NCBI RefSeq assembly: GCF_905475345.1
Contig: NC_066599.1
Location: forward strand, 1,996,501 to 2,060,500
Origin: Vespula vulgaris
Lineage: Eukaryota > Arthropoda > Insecta > Hymenoptera > Vespidae
Direction: 5' to 3'
DNA length: 64,000 bases
A model generated the notes under the pieces. The model saw only the letters and a program-made list of their open reading frames with translations, was not told where the DNA came from and made no database searches. Position 1 is the stretch's first letter; each line of letters starts with the position of its first letter. A program made the translations under genes and the position numbers. Below are positions 12,491 through 23,585 of this stretch, one piece after another.

Positions 12491-13618
12491 GCCAACGAAG
12501 TATCCTTCTTCTCTCTATCCTTCCTGATCCTTCGAGCAAACTCGAGCTGACTATTCGAGACTTTGATCTTTTTCTCTACGATTCTCTTTTACATTCGATT
12601 ATGATATCGTATAAAAGATTTACGAGCTGCTCTACTTCTCCATTTTCCATTTTATTCATTACATTTATTAATCAACAAAGAATAGATCGTTTGATCCCAG
12701 TTAATCTTTGAACGTTGATATTAAGAGCCGAAGAAAAAAGATTTATATATATAATATATATATATTCTTGATTTTCGCTCGCGTATTCCTATATATTTTA
12801 TATATATATAAATAATGTACATACATACGTAAATATCACAAACACGCATATATTTCGATATTTCTATGTTGGTGAGAAAAAGAGAGAGAAAGAGAGAGAA
12901 AGACAGAAAGCTCGGCCTGACTCATGGATTTTATGGGCCGCGACCCCACATTTCGCGGTTCTCACGCTGGCTTAACGTAGGAATGTTAAAAAAAAAGTCG
13001 TTCCTCATTAAACGAACTGGAACGGAATTCCGGAACGGTACTGCAAATACCAAACATGCGAATGTTAACTAGAAGTAATACGGATTGTGCATCGCGTGTT
13101 TTCACCGTGGCCTCCCGTGCGTGTTTCCCTCTGAGGAATAAAATACCATGTGAGAGAGTTTCGGTATATACGTATCTACCTAAGAGTACTTACTTACCTA
13201 CCACGATCTTTGTAAGTACTTAGTTACGTAGCCACTCGACAACGGTGCTTTCTATACAGATAAAACTCATCATCTCTAAGAAAACTCTTTGGATAGTAGT
13301 CCGATTTCTTCCGTTTCAAAATGCACATCGATTTCTATTTTCCGATTGGTTGAGGAAACAATACGACGAACATAAATCCTGAAAGTGTCGGCTCGTAAAA
13401 ACGAAGAATGACATTGTTTAAGTGGTTATAGAAAAGCAAAAAAGAGAGAAAGAGAAAGAAAGAAAGAAGAAAAGAAAAAAAACTGTACGAAGTTCAGAAC
13501 AATGACAGAAACAAATTCGACATATGCATGAGCACGTTTTAACAATCAACGGTCTATGGTAAAACGAACGATCGATAGAAGTGTTTTACCGTGATTATTT
13601 TACGGAACTACTTACTAC

Positions 13619-13670
13619 TTGCTTAGTTGCTTGCTTGCTTGCTTGGTTGCTTGCTTGCTTACTTACTTGC
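13619..13670. repeat. (TTGC)n tetranucleotide repeat
   Basis: TTGC array with TTAG, TTGG and TTAC variants at the edges. Confidence 0.9.
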
Positions 13671-14323
13671 TCGACGATTTAATCTCTTATTTCTATTACC
13701 AATTTCATAATCGATACGATCGTAATCTCTCGTTCTTCCTACAAGCGTCTTTGAAAAGTCATTTCGATTCAATTAGTTAAGAAGGAGAAACGTCTGTATC
13801 TTGTATACGAATGATGTATAAAGAAGAGAATAGAAGAGAAGAGAAGAGAAGAGAAGAGAAGAAAAGAGAAGGTAAATAAAAGAGAAAGAGAAGAAGAATG
13901 ATCGTATCGTTGGTTTCATCGACATCGCTCCAATTCCTCGACCTTTAAACCCGGCCTTGTCGTTGATTTACGGTTTCAACAATTCCACGCCGATAGCGGC
14001 ACGATAGAAGAAGAAGAAGGAGAACAAGAAGAACAAGAAAAAGAAGAAAAAGAAGAAGAAGAAGAAGAAGAAGAAGTACTTAGAAGGATCCGTGTGCGGA
14101 ATCGAGAAGAGAGTCCCGAGGATGTCGAAAGAAGAGCCGCTCCAGAATCGTGGTAGTCGTGCATCCGATAATGAGCCTCGCACGGCATTTTCGTTCCCGT
14201 GCCGCAAATAATCCCCTTTTCTACATGGGAGGCTCTCATTATCCTCCTTGGGGAGAGGATGGAAGAGGAGGAAAAAGCGTTGGACCTGCCTCGGGAACGC
14301 TAAATGAGAGGAAACTTAGTGGA

Positions 14324-14355
<32 letters not shown>

Positions 14356-14519
14356 GGGCGGGGGAGAAAGATAAAGAGAGATAGAGAATGTCGATGCTGT
14401 TTTATTTTTTTCAGAAGCTGATTGAGATCGCTAGGGATCATTTACCGGTCGACCTCTTCCGAGGCCGGACTAATCAGATCAATCAGAGGGTACGATCGCG
14501 AAATGAGTTCGGGATCATT

Positions 14520-14521
<2 letters not shown>

Positions 14522-14558
<37 letters not shown>

Positions 14559-14561
14559 GTT

Positions 14562-14608
<47 letters not shown>

Positions 14609-14615
14609 TTTTCTT
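14522..14615. repeat. (CT)n array, ~90 bp
   Basis: CT run interrupted by TTTCTCTCTGTTAGT; a matching short (GA)n run lies nearby at 14331-14355. Confidence 0.95.
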
Positions 14616-17028
14616 TAGGTAGATCTCTCTACGTCCCCTCGTGACCACAAATCGAATCGTGAAATCAATTTCAATTGCGAGCATTTATCTTATTGCTCCT
14701 CTTGAAGAAAAAAGAACGATGAAAGAAAAGATGTCTCTAAGGGTTCATACCTTTCGCTTTGTATATTTTATTTATTTGATGAATTTATACTGCGATAAAT
14801 AAATATATGTGTGTGTGTGTGTGTATCGAGAAAATATATATTAATAAAACTAATCTATTTCCGTATCAACGTAACTTTTGATTTACTTCCTTCGTAGCTA
14901 ACTTGTACGAATTAGTTTGATTAACGTAACAGGGCTAAACGACCTCGATGAGTTTATTTTTTTTAACCATTTGCCCTTTTTTTATGTGTCTTAGACGTTA
15001 GTGCACGGTCCCTTTGATGTTTTTTACGATTACTACTCTACGAATCGTTTTCGAACTTGTATGTTTTCCTCTTTTTCTTGCCTCTCTTTCTTCCCTTTTT
15101 TTCTTTCTTCTTTTTTCTTTTTTTCTCTTTCCTTTTTTTAAAGGACCAGACAGGACGCATAAAAGCGAAAGAGATAGGAAAGGGACGGCAATTGAGTACT
15201 CATTTGCTTTCGATACGTTCAATTACTTCCAGCTGTCGACTTTCAGAACGTTTATATAAGGTGTCTGATTCTTTTTTATCTTTCTTTTCCTATGTTTATA
15301 TTGCATTTTTTACCATAATAGAAAACATCGATAAATCTTGATAATATTGACGTAACTTTTACGTAACGTTAGCGTTTCTAAGAATAATACGATTCAACGA
15401 ACAAATTAGTTCGTTTTCACGAAGCAAGTACACACTTACATACTCCTCGACTATAATCGTCGATATTTTTTAATAAAAAAAGAAAAACTGATTGTAAAAT
15501 CGACAAAAGTTTATCGATCCCATTTTGATCGATCATCGAGCGTAATATTAATTCGAAGAAAATATTTATGAAGACTTTATTCGATTAGAAGTTATCAGGA
15601 CACCCCGTATATTACTACTTAAGTTCGAATGCTTCCGTGTGGCGCGAGTAGCCCATTCATTATCGGGAATCGCGTGATTTCACGCGCACGCCTCTCTGAC
15701 ACTTCGCCCGTGTCCTCTTCTTCATCCTTCGTGACGAGAGAACACGTGCACGCATTCGCTTAGAGTGAATCCAAGTGTATCCACACCACAACGGATTCAT
15801 TGGTCGTCGTAGATAGAGTTGAGTACGCGACACAACCGAAGGTAACTCCTCAACTGTTCGTTCTATCATTCTCTATCCTTAACACGCAAATGTGTGTGTG
15901 TGTGTGTGTGTGTGCTAATGATCCTAATGATTTTTTGAACGCTTCTAATGACACGAAAAAAGAAGAAAAAGAAAGAGCAGAAGAAGAAGCAGAGAAAAAA
16001 TAATACACGTCACGATACCGTCACTTAACGTTCGCCATCATCGAAACTTATTTTCCTATTTTTTTTCTCCTATTTTTATTTTATTTTTATTCTTTTTTTC
16101 AAACTTAACGATCATATTTCAATGACCAATAAAAGAGACGTTTTACTTCTTCGTGTTCTCACAATCGATCATCGAGTAATCCGAAATAATTAACCAACAC
16201 ATTAAACAAGACGAAGGCGGAGCTTCTGTCTGTCTGTGTCTCTCTCTCTTTTTTTCTCTCTCTCTCTTTTTCTCTTTAGAAAACTTGTTTATAAACACGT
16301 TTGTTAATTTTTACTGTTTATATTTAGCTGCTGATCATAAATATCGATCTGTTTTTAAAAAGAGGTTGTTGTTTTGTAATTAACGCGTTGTTGAGAGTCT
16401 ACGTCGTGTTACAGTCGCGAAGGACAAAGCGTTCCGAGATATAAAATATTAAAATAATACTTTTCCTCTTTTTCTTTTTTTTATATCATTCCTTCCCGAT
16501 CAAGTTCATCTATAATATCCTTCTTCTATCTCGATCGTAACTATTTCCATTTATTTTATTTAATTAAAATCATCTTATTCTTATTCTTATTCTCATTCTT
16601 ATTTCTTTTATTACGTTAGAATTATCTTTCGTAGACGTATTTTTGAATCATCTAAAAGTTGTCGTTTTTTTTTTTTCTTTTTTTCTAGATATGGACGGTG
16701 TCAAAGATAGGAGTGGTCCACCAACGAGATGTTTTTTTTAATTTTTTTTTCTCTTTTTGCTCGAAAATAAAGAACTCACGCGTACGCGAAAGAAAGAGAA
16801 AGAGAGAGATCGATATTTCGCACAAAATGTGCTGAAAAATATTAGCCCGTCGGTAGTAAAACGTTCTCAGCAAAGGCTAGCTCAACTACCACAACGAGAA
16901 ATCATCGTAGAGGCCGGCCAAGAAGAGACTGTATGCCTTCGACGTTAATTTATTACCGTGCTACTAAGCGCGTTCGTTCCTAGGTACCTACTACGAAACG
17001 CCTTTTTTTGTGTTTCTTTTTTCTTTTT

Positions 17029-17079
<51 letters not shown>

Positions 17080-18504
17080 TACACATTTGCATAGATCCTC
17101 TACGACGCACGGCATTTCGCCGATGCCACGACGATTATCATTCGTAGAGTTGTGGTTGTAAATCGAGCGTTACGAAACCAACGATGGATTTTCCTCGATC
17201 TCAGGAAAATCTCTTAAACGACTTGTTGATGTTCTTGTCCGTTCGCATTTATACGTATGTATGTATGTATGTTTGTCTGTTTTTATACCCATTCACATAT
17301 ACCTATGCACGCGAAATACTAAACCGAGAGATTTGAAGGTATAAAATTCGTTTTCCCCTTTTTCTTATCGATTTTACTTAAAACGTATCGTAAATCGTAT
17401 TCGTTCGACAAGAGGAAAAAATATTAGATCGCTGTTTAGATTCTAAAGAAATTCCTTTATATTTATCAATCGGCATACGTTATCCCCTATACGTGGGTTT
17501 CTCGAATAAAATTTCATTCGTTCGATCTTATATCGATTATCGTAAATATTGCAAATACTTGTCGTAAAATAATTTCAACTATCTTTACTTGCAACAATCG
17601 ATACGATATATAGATATCTATAGAGATTTTAATAAAAAGCAATTATACCTTAATTATTTCAAGAGCAACTAAATCAAATTAAAACGATCTATGATTTAAG
17701 GAAAATCTTATATTATTTTCTATGTATACCATTATGTAAAAATTATCTATATTCGCTCAAAAAAAAAAAAAAATTGGAAGAAACGAATTTAAGGTTGAGA
17801 TAGACAAAGAGAAAGAGAGAGAGGCAGAAAAAAAGAGAGAAAAAGAGAGAGAAAATAAAGGGAGAGAGTTCTACTCCAAAATTAGAGACAAATTTGTGGT
17901 TTCTACCGGTCGGAAAGAAGATCGAACGGACCCAGTAGAAGCGGCAATTATACGGAGCCACGTGGCAACGAAGCTGACCGGCTTTTTCGATCAACACGGT
18001 GACCGTCGTGTATTTATATGTGTATGTATATACGAAAATGTGTGTATTTGTGTGTGTGTTACATGGAAGATGATACTGAGACGACCTTCCACGTGTTCTC
18101 TTCTTCGTTCCGGTCCAGCTCGACTCTCCTCCCTCCTCCTCCTCTACCCTCCCCACCCCTTCCCCAATTTATATAGGAAATAGAGCCAGATGTTGAAATA
18201 AAAAACAACTCTTGCTGATGATCGGAGAACGAATTCAAATAAATTCCGAATGGATTGCTAAACAAATTGAAATACTTTAAAATATATTCGTTTCCTCGTT
18301 CTCTGATAATTTCCGGTCGATTTCTCGAAAAATGAAAAAAAGTATTTTCGATCTTTCGATTTAACGATTTGAGTACGATACGAAAAGAAAGAGAGAAGAA
18401 AGATCGCTGACTGTCGAAACGACAAACGTTTTGACTCGAACACAATAGACGAATTTCAAGCAGGACTTTCACACGAGTTTCTTTGTGGATCCTCGTAGGC
18501 GTGG

Positions 18505-18530
18505 CCAAATCTCTCGCAGGTAAGTAAAGG
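18505..18530 (+). other. recursive-splice-like site CTCTCGCAG|GTAAGTA
   Basis: The motif reads as an acceptor (ATCTCTCGCAG, ending at 18519) fused to a perfect donor (GTAAGTAA, from 18520). This is the form of a ratchet point, a zero-length exon used to remove long insect introns in steps. It would be on the same strand as the knirps-family exon. It could equally be an ordinary donor of an untranslated exon. Confidence 0.3.
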
Positions 18531-18889
18531 TCTTAGATCTTTTAATCCTTTATGACCGATCTAGATCTCAGCTGATCCGAAATTTTCTTATCGATAAGAA
18601 AATTGTATTTATCGTGAATCAAAATCAAAATCAAATCAAATCATATGAAATCAAATGAAACGCTTCGATGTTATACCTGGACAAGTTGGATCATATCGAT
18701 CATTAGAACAAGATGAATCGTTTTCGATCTAATAGATCATTAACAAGATCAATCATTTATTTCTTTTGTCGGATCATATAGTTATCTGTTAAATAGAGTC
18801 GTGATAGTAAAGAATATCTATTTAGTTACTATCAATCGCAAGTATATTTAGATTCGATCTTTTCGTGTAAAAAATAATTTGCATATTTG

Positions 18890-18893
<4 letters not shown>

Positions 18894-18935
<42 letters not shown>
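18894..18935. repeat. (GA)n array
   Basis: Pure GA run of about 42 bases. The complementary-sense (CT)n at 19090-19136 lies 155 bp away, so the pair could form a long hairpin. Confidence 0.95.
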
Positions 18936-18939
<4 letters not shown>

Positions 18940-19088
18940 ATGAAATAGAGTATATCGAATAGAGGTCGAAACAGAGAGTGATGCTTCATCAGCGAATGTC
19001 TTTTCGTTCGTTTTACATCATTTGACCTTGATCCTGAAATAACGATCATGAGAAGGATCAGGGCCAAGGATTTTCATGCTCGTCTCTT

Positions 19089-19137
<49 letters not shown>

Positions 19138-19179
19138 GAGAAGGATCCGATCATCGTAGCTGGGAAAATGAGAGTTTCG

Positions 19180-19350
19180 AGGTATCGAAGTACCTTGGCA
19201 GCGGCAGCGGCGGTGGTGGCGGCGAGACGGTGCCAGGCTGGGCTCATTTTGATTGATCGGCCAATATAGCTTGCTCGCCCCCCGCGGTTCGTGCATTACC
19301 CGGTGCGACGTGGAAAAATTGCCGGATTGAGATGCACTCATTAATAATCT
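19180..19350. promoter_or_regulatory. GC-rich block, enhancer-like
   Basis: GCAGCGGCAGCGG-type triplet runs are followed by a unique segment containing GATTGATCGGCCAATA (a CCAAT-like word), CCCCCCGCGG and ATTACCCGG. It is repeat-free and CpG-rich compared with its flanks. Confidence 0.2.
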
Positions 19351-21991
19351 TCCTTCGTGCGAGCTTACGTAGACGCGTTCGTGTACGTTTTCTATACGTG
19401 AATGAAAGAACCTTTGCTACGTATTCGTTAGCAATTTTAATGGAACACGTATCGATATGTGTGTATTCATATATATATTTATTTATATATTTTATATATA
19501 TATATATATGTATAATAAAAATTTTTCTATATTAATTTTTCTATTAATTTATGTAATAAAAATTATATATTTATATAATAAAATTGCTGAGAACGTTCCG
19601 AATAAATAGATACTTAAATATACTCTCTCTCTCTTTCTTATATTTTATAATTACTTATTTTTCGGATTTAAACGAAAGATTATGCGATTTGAGACGTAAA
19701 GTAGCAATGGTTTCGGTTTCGGGATGAATTTTATGAGGTTCTTCGGTTCTCTCTGTCTCTCTTTCTCTTTTTTATGCGGGTGTTTCTTTAAGAGAAGGAC
19801 GAAGAGAGGTTGATGGGTAGAGGGAGAGAGGAAAGAAGGGTCTTAATATCCTTTGATTTATCTCGACTGGGTCAACGTCGTTTCCACCCCTTCTTTCTCC
19901 CTCCCTCTTTCCCTTTCTTTTCTCAGCCCCTTTCTCCATCTCTCTCTCTCTCTCTCTCTCTTCTTTTTAGCACAGAACATGGGCGGGCCAATAAGTTTTT
20001 AAATAACCATAACTCCTGGTTTTATGGTCGAAACGGCGCTCAATGGTCCACCAACAACACGAGTCGCCTCTCTCTCTTTCTTTCTCTCTCTTTCGTTCTC
20101 TATCTTGCTCTCTCTTTCAAAGATGTCGAGAAACTGTAGCGTTTGTAAGTGCTTTTGCGAATCCTGTGCGAGAGTCTCGACTCTATCGGTATAACCTCCG
20201 CCTACGTGGGTGGGTAATCACTATGTTTCTTCGAGTCTTGTCGTCGCTCGTGTTCCCGAAGGCGGGTCGAATCGTGCACGAGGTCACGAAGATTTTATAG
20301 TTTTACCGCGGCCTTACCCCTTTTAATTGTCGACTAATTATTGTCCTCTCTCTCTCTCTCTCTCTCTCTCTGGTTTTAACGTTTCAAAACTAATATACAC
20401 TTACCTATACAACAAGCTTATACATATGTACATTTTATTATACATTTATAATAAATATACAGTATATATATTAGAGCTAATTTAATTACACGTTAGTTTA
20501 ATTATACGTTTATTATATAATAAATATTTATATATATGTGAACTAATTTTGATATATGTATCTATGCGTAAAACACAAGATTATTTTATATAAATATAGA
20601 TATGTAAAGTAATACGTATGATTGTATAAATCATGAATCTTCGAAGAATGGACGAAAAAATGTTAAAACTGACAAGTTGATAAATACCTAATTTTTGATA
20701 CATTTTGTTTCAATGAGCTAATAAGAGTCGTGTCGTCCATTAAAGAATGGAAGCTAGAACACCAAGACGTCTTTCGTTTCGTAAGGAAAACATATTTGGC
20801 GTAGGTGCTCGTGCTCAGCAGGTTGCCACGAAAGAATCATTAAATCATCGATCCATCCTTTCTCGATGGATCGTCTATTATTTTACGGAAGCATAATCCT
20901 TTCCGTTTTTTATGTAAATATATATATATATTATACATATGTACGCATATTAACATTTAATTTTAATCGACGATAATAATAATATCTAATAATACATTTC
21001 GTTTTCGCAAAAACAAAAAAAAAGCAAAAAAGATAATATCATCGTTTCAATGCAATATTTCAAATTGACATTGATATATTAAACTATTAATTTGTTTTCA
21101 ATATTATGGTATACTCTTATACTTTTTCATAGCGATACGTTATAAGTGATCACTACTGTTTCAACACGAAACTTAGGTCAATTCTTCAACGTAAGAACGC
21201 ACTTATGAGAAATCGTTTTAACAGGCGGCTACCAGGGAATACGTGGGTGTCGTAGATATACCGGGAGGCAAAACGACCACGTGAGAATAGAACGTACCAC
21301 TCTCACAATATCCCCTTTCCTTGTATGCGAACGCGCTTCAAAGGAGCAAAGCTCGCGTATATGGCACCCAATGAGTTTAAATCATTTCGAGCACTCCTGG
21401 TAGACGCCACCACGTAACCTCTCCCGTTTTAAACGATAGAAATTGTAATAGTAGCGTTCGAGGATTATTACTCGAGCTTAAATAACAATGGCGGTTCTTT
21501 CGCTTTTTCCTCTTTCGATAATTCGAGTTACGACTATTGCGACTTATAATTCCAATTTAGAAAACGCCAACGAACTTGTAAACCAGTCGTATAAATCACT
21601 ATGAAATTTACGTGGTCTTTACTTTCATTTATCGGCGATCATCGTTATGGGAAAAAGAAGAAAAAAAAAGAAAAGAAAAGAAAAAGAAAGAAAAAAGAAA
21701 AAAAAGAAAAGCAAAAGAACAGTCAAACGAACTTGGAAAAAAAGAAAAGGAAAAGAAAAAAGGATGTCTAAGAACGGTTAAGCTTCGCTCTCTTAATCCT
21801 AACAAATCGAATTCAACCGTCACAAACGGTGAGTCCGAAGGATCGCGGAAGAAGAGCGGAAAACGTTCGAAGGATAAGAAAAGAGTAGAGAGAGAAGGAG
21901 AGATAAGGGAAGGGAAATAGACAAAGAAAGTTAGAAAGAGAGAGAAGGAAAGAGAGAGAGAGAGACAGACAGAGAGAAAAAGGCGGGAAAA

Positions 21992-22030
21992 TATAAAAGC
22001 GGAGTATCTCGATGCCAGGTGCCAGTCCTC
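21992..22030 (+). promoter_or_regulatory. candidate core promoter (TATA box plus Inr)
   Basis: TATAAAAG at 21992-21999 is followed 32 bases downstream (first T to +1 A) by GCCAGTC, with the presumed start A at 22024. This is close to the TATA-to-Inr spacing of insect core promoters. The site is flanked by dense GA (upstream) and CT (downstream) tracts, the kind of sequence bound by GAGA factor. If real it drives transcription toward the knirps-family exon 34 kb away, with a possible donor at 22693. No transcript evidence is available from sequence. Confidence 0.35.
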
Positions 22031-22618
22031 CCTCTTACTATCTCTTTCTCTTTCTGTCTCTCTCCCTCTCTCTCTCTATCTCTCTCTGTCACTTTCTCTC
22101 TTTCTCTTTCTTTCTCTTTGCATATAAGAAGGCGTCCAAAAGCAGTGCGTGTCATTAAAGAACATGAAAGACGTGACAAATGACAATCCGTCTGGTCTTG
22201 AATGCACATTGGCGCCCCCTATTGCTGCCTCTCGTTTGTTTGCGGTCACACATTGTCGCAAAGAGTAAGAAGGAGATAGAAAGAAGGAGAAAGAACGAGA
22301 GATAGAAAGAGAGGGATGGATGGAGAAGGGTGTACCGTTCCCGAAGAAGCAAAGTTTTCTATACCATCAACGAGATCCCTCCCAGCGAACCGAAGGTTGT
22401 CGTTTCGCAATCGATCTATAGTAGTATGTAGCTCGAGCTGTGAGAATACGATTCGGCATGGATCCTTGGGGATGTTTTGACTGAATCGCTTGACGAGCGA
22501 TTGTCCCTCATATCGACTTTTTTTTCCCTCGCCCTTTCGAGTACCCACTCTTCTCTTTACCGTTCTCCCTTCTCCAAGATATTTTTTTTAGTTATTTTTT
22601 TCTTTCTTCTTTTTTTTT

Positions 22619-22621
<3 letters not shown>

Positions 22622-22685
<64 letters not shown>

Positions 22686-22700
22686 GCAGGAGGTAAGTAT
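22622..22700 (+). other. 60-base (CT)n tract followed by CGCAG|GAG|GTAAGT
   Basis: A pure (CT)n run at 22622-22683 is followed by CACGCAG (acceptor-like, ending at 22689), then GAG, then GTAAGTAT from 22693. It would make a 3-nt exon or, using GAG as the acceptor end, a zero-length exon. The CT run is an ideal polypyrimidine tract but is also one of many microsatellites here. Confidence 0.25.
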
Positions 22701-22924
22701 TTTTGTCAGGGAATATTGTTATCCATAAAACTTTTTACAGTATATGGATTTATCCTGTCTCTCTCCCCTCTGCAAACTCCACCCTCCTGTTGGAGAACGT
22801 CGTCGTTGGTGGGCAGTAGCGATCATCGCGTTAACACGCGAGAAGAGAAGCACGAGCCCACGAGGAGTATAAAGAGAGTGGGGAGATCCTGGGTGAGCCC
22901 TCGAGGAGAAGGACGATAGCTGAG

Positions 22925-23240
22925 GATTTACGCGAGTAGGCTGTCTCAATCCGCGGGCCTACCATTTCGCAATTACGCGGCTCGGAGAAGCGCCCATTTA
23001 GTTCTCGGACGGTGTTATCCTACCGATGGGAAGTAAACCTAAGGAATGGTAGTAGGTTGGTAACGTAAGGGCCGATGTGTCGCGGGAGGCATGTTAACAC
23101 GGATCGCCCGCTAATCGTTCACGTTTTCGCCATAAGCTCTGATTCACTGCCGGCGCCGCTACTTTACGGCATTGTTCGACGCTTCGCTCTTCGGATCGCT
23201 ATCTTAACTAGCCTCGTGCGCTGCACGGAAGCTGAGGAGG
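22925..23240. promoter_or_regulatory. enhancer/promoter-like CpG-rich block
   Basis: This repeat-free stretch is rich in CG, with CCGCGGGC-, GCCGGCGCCGC- and TTACGCGG-type words. It sits 0.9 kb downstream of the TATA/Inr candidate and before (TGC)n and CT repeats. Similar islands occur at 19180-19350, 43930-44300 and 63320-63530. No coding frame is convincing. Confidence 0.2.
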
Positions 23241-23550
23241 AGCTGTTTCAGTAGGAGGGAGCCAAACGGAGCAACCTCGATGGCTGCTGCTGCTGCTGCT
23301 GCTACTACTTCTCGTAGAGACATCGTAGACTCTCTTTCTCTCTCCTTTTTCTCTTTGTTTCTCTCTCTTTCTCTTTCTATCTTTCTCCTTGTCGTGTTCT
23401 ACGCTGTGCTCGGCCACGGCCTCTACGTGACGGCAGTAAAGTAAACTTAGCATCCTGAAGCTGATGCGGCAGCAGCACCAGCAACAACAACCGAGTAGCG
23501 CGGAAAACGTTTAAGATCGGGACTCGATAGGCGACCGCTCGAGACTCTTT

Positions 23551-23585
<35 letters not shown>

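Larger units (their letters stand above)
9760..18500. other. gene-free stretch dominated by microsatellites
   Basis: No supported gene. Besides the listed arrays it holds purine runs (10600-10640, 10827-11075), a CpG-richer stretch with CACGTG (11100-11350), (AGAAG)n (13822-13870), (GAA)n (14005-14075), (GT)n (14805-14825 and 15888-15915) and a C-rich tract (18120-18170). A short coding-like frame at 17896-18010 (no ATG) is not supported. Confidence 0.6.

Noticed and set aside
15057..15341. Phe-rich membrane-like ORFs here and at many other poly-T regions (e.g. 9296-9769 minus)
   Set aside because: Runs of F, S and L come from T/C-rich simple sequence, not from designed membrane segments.
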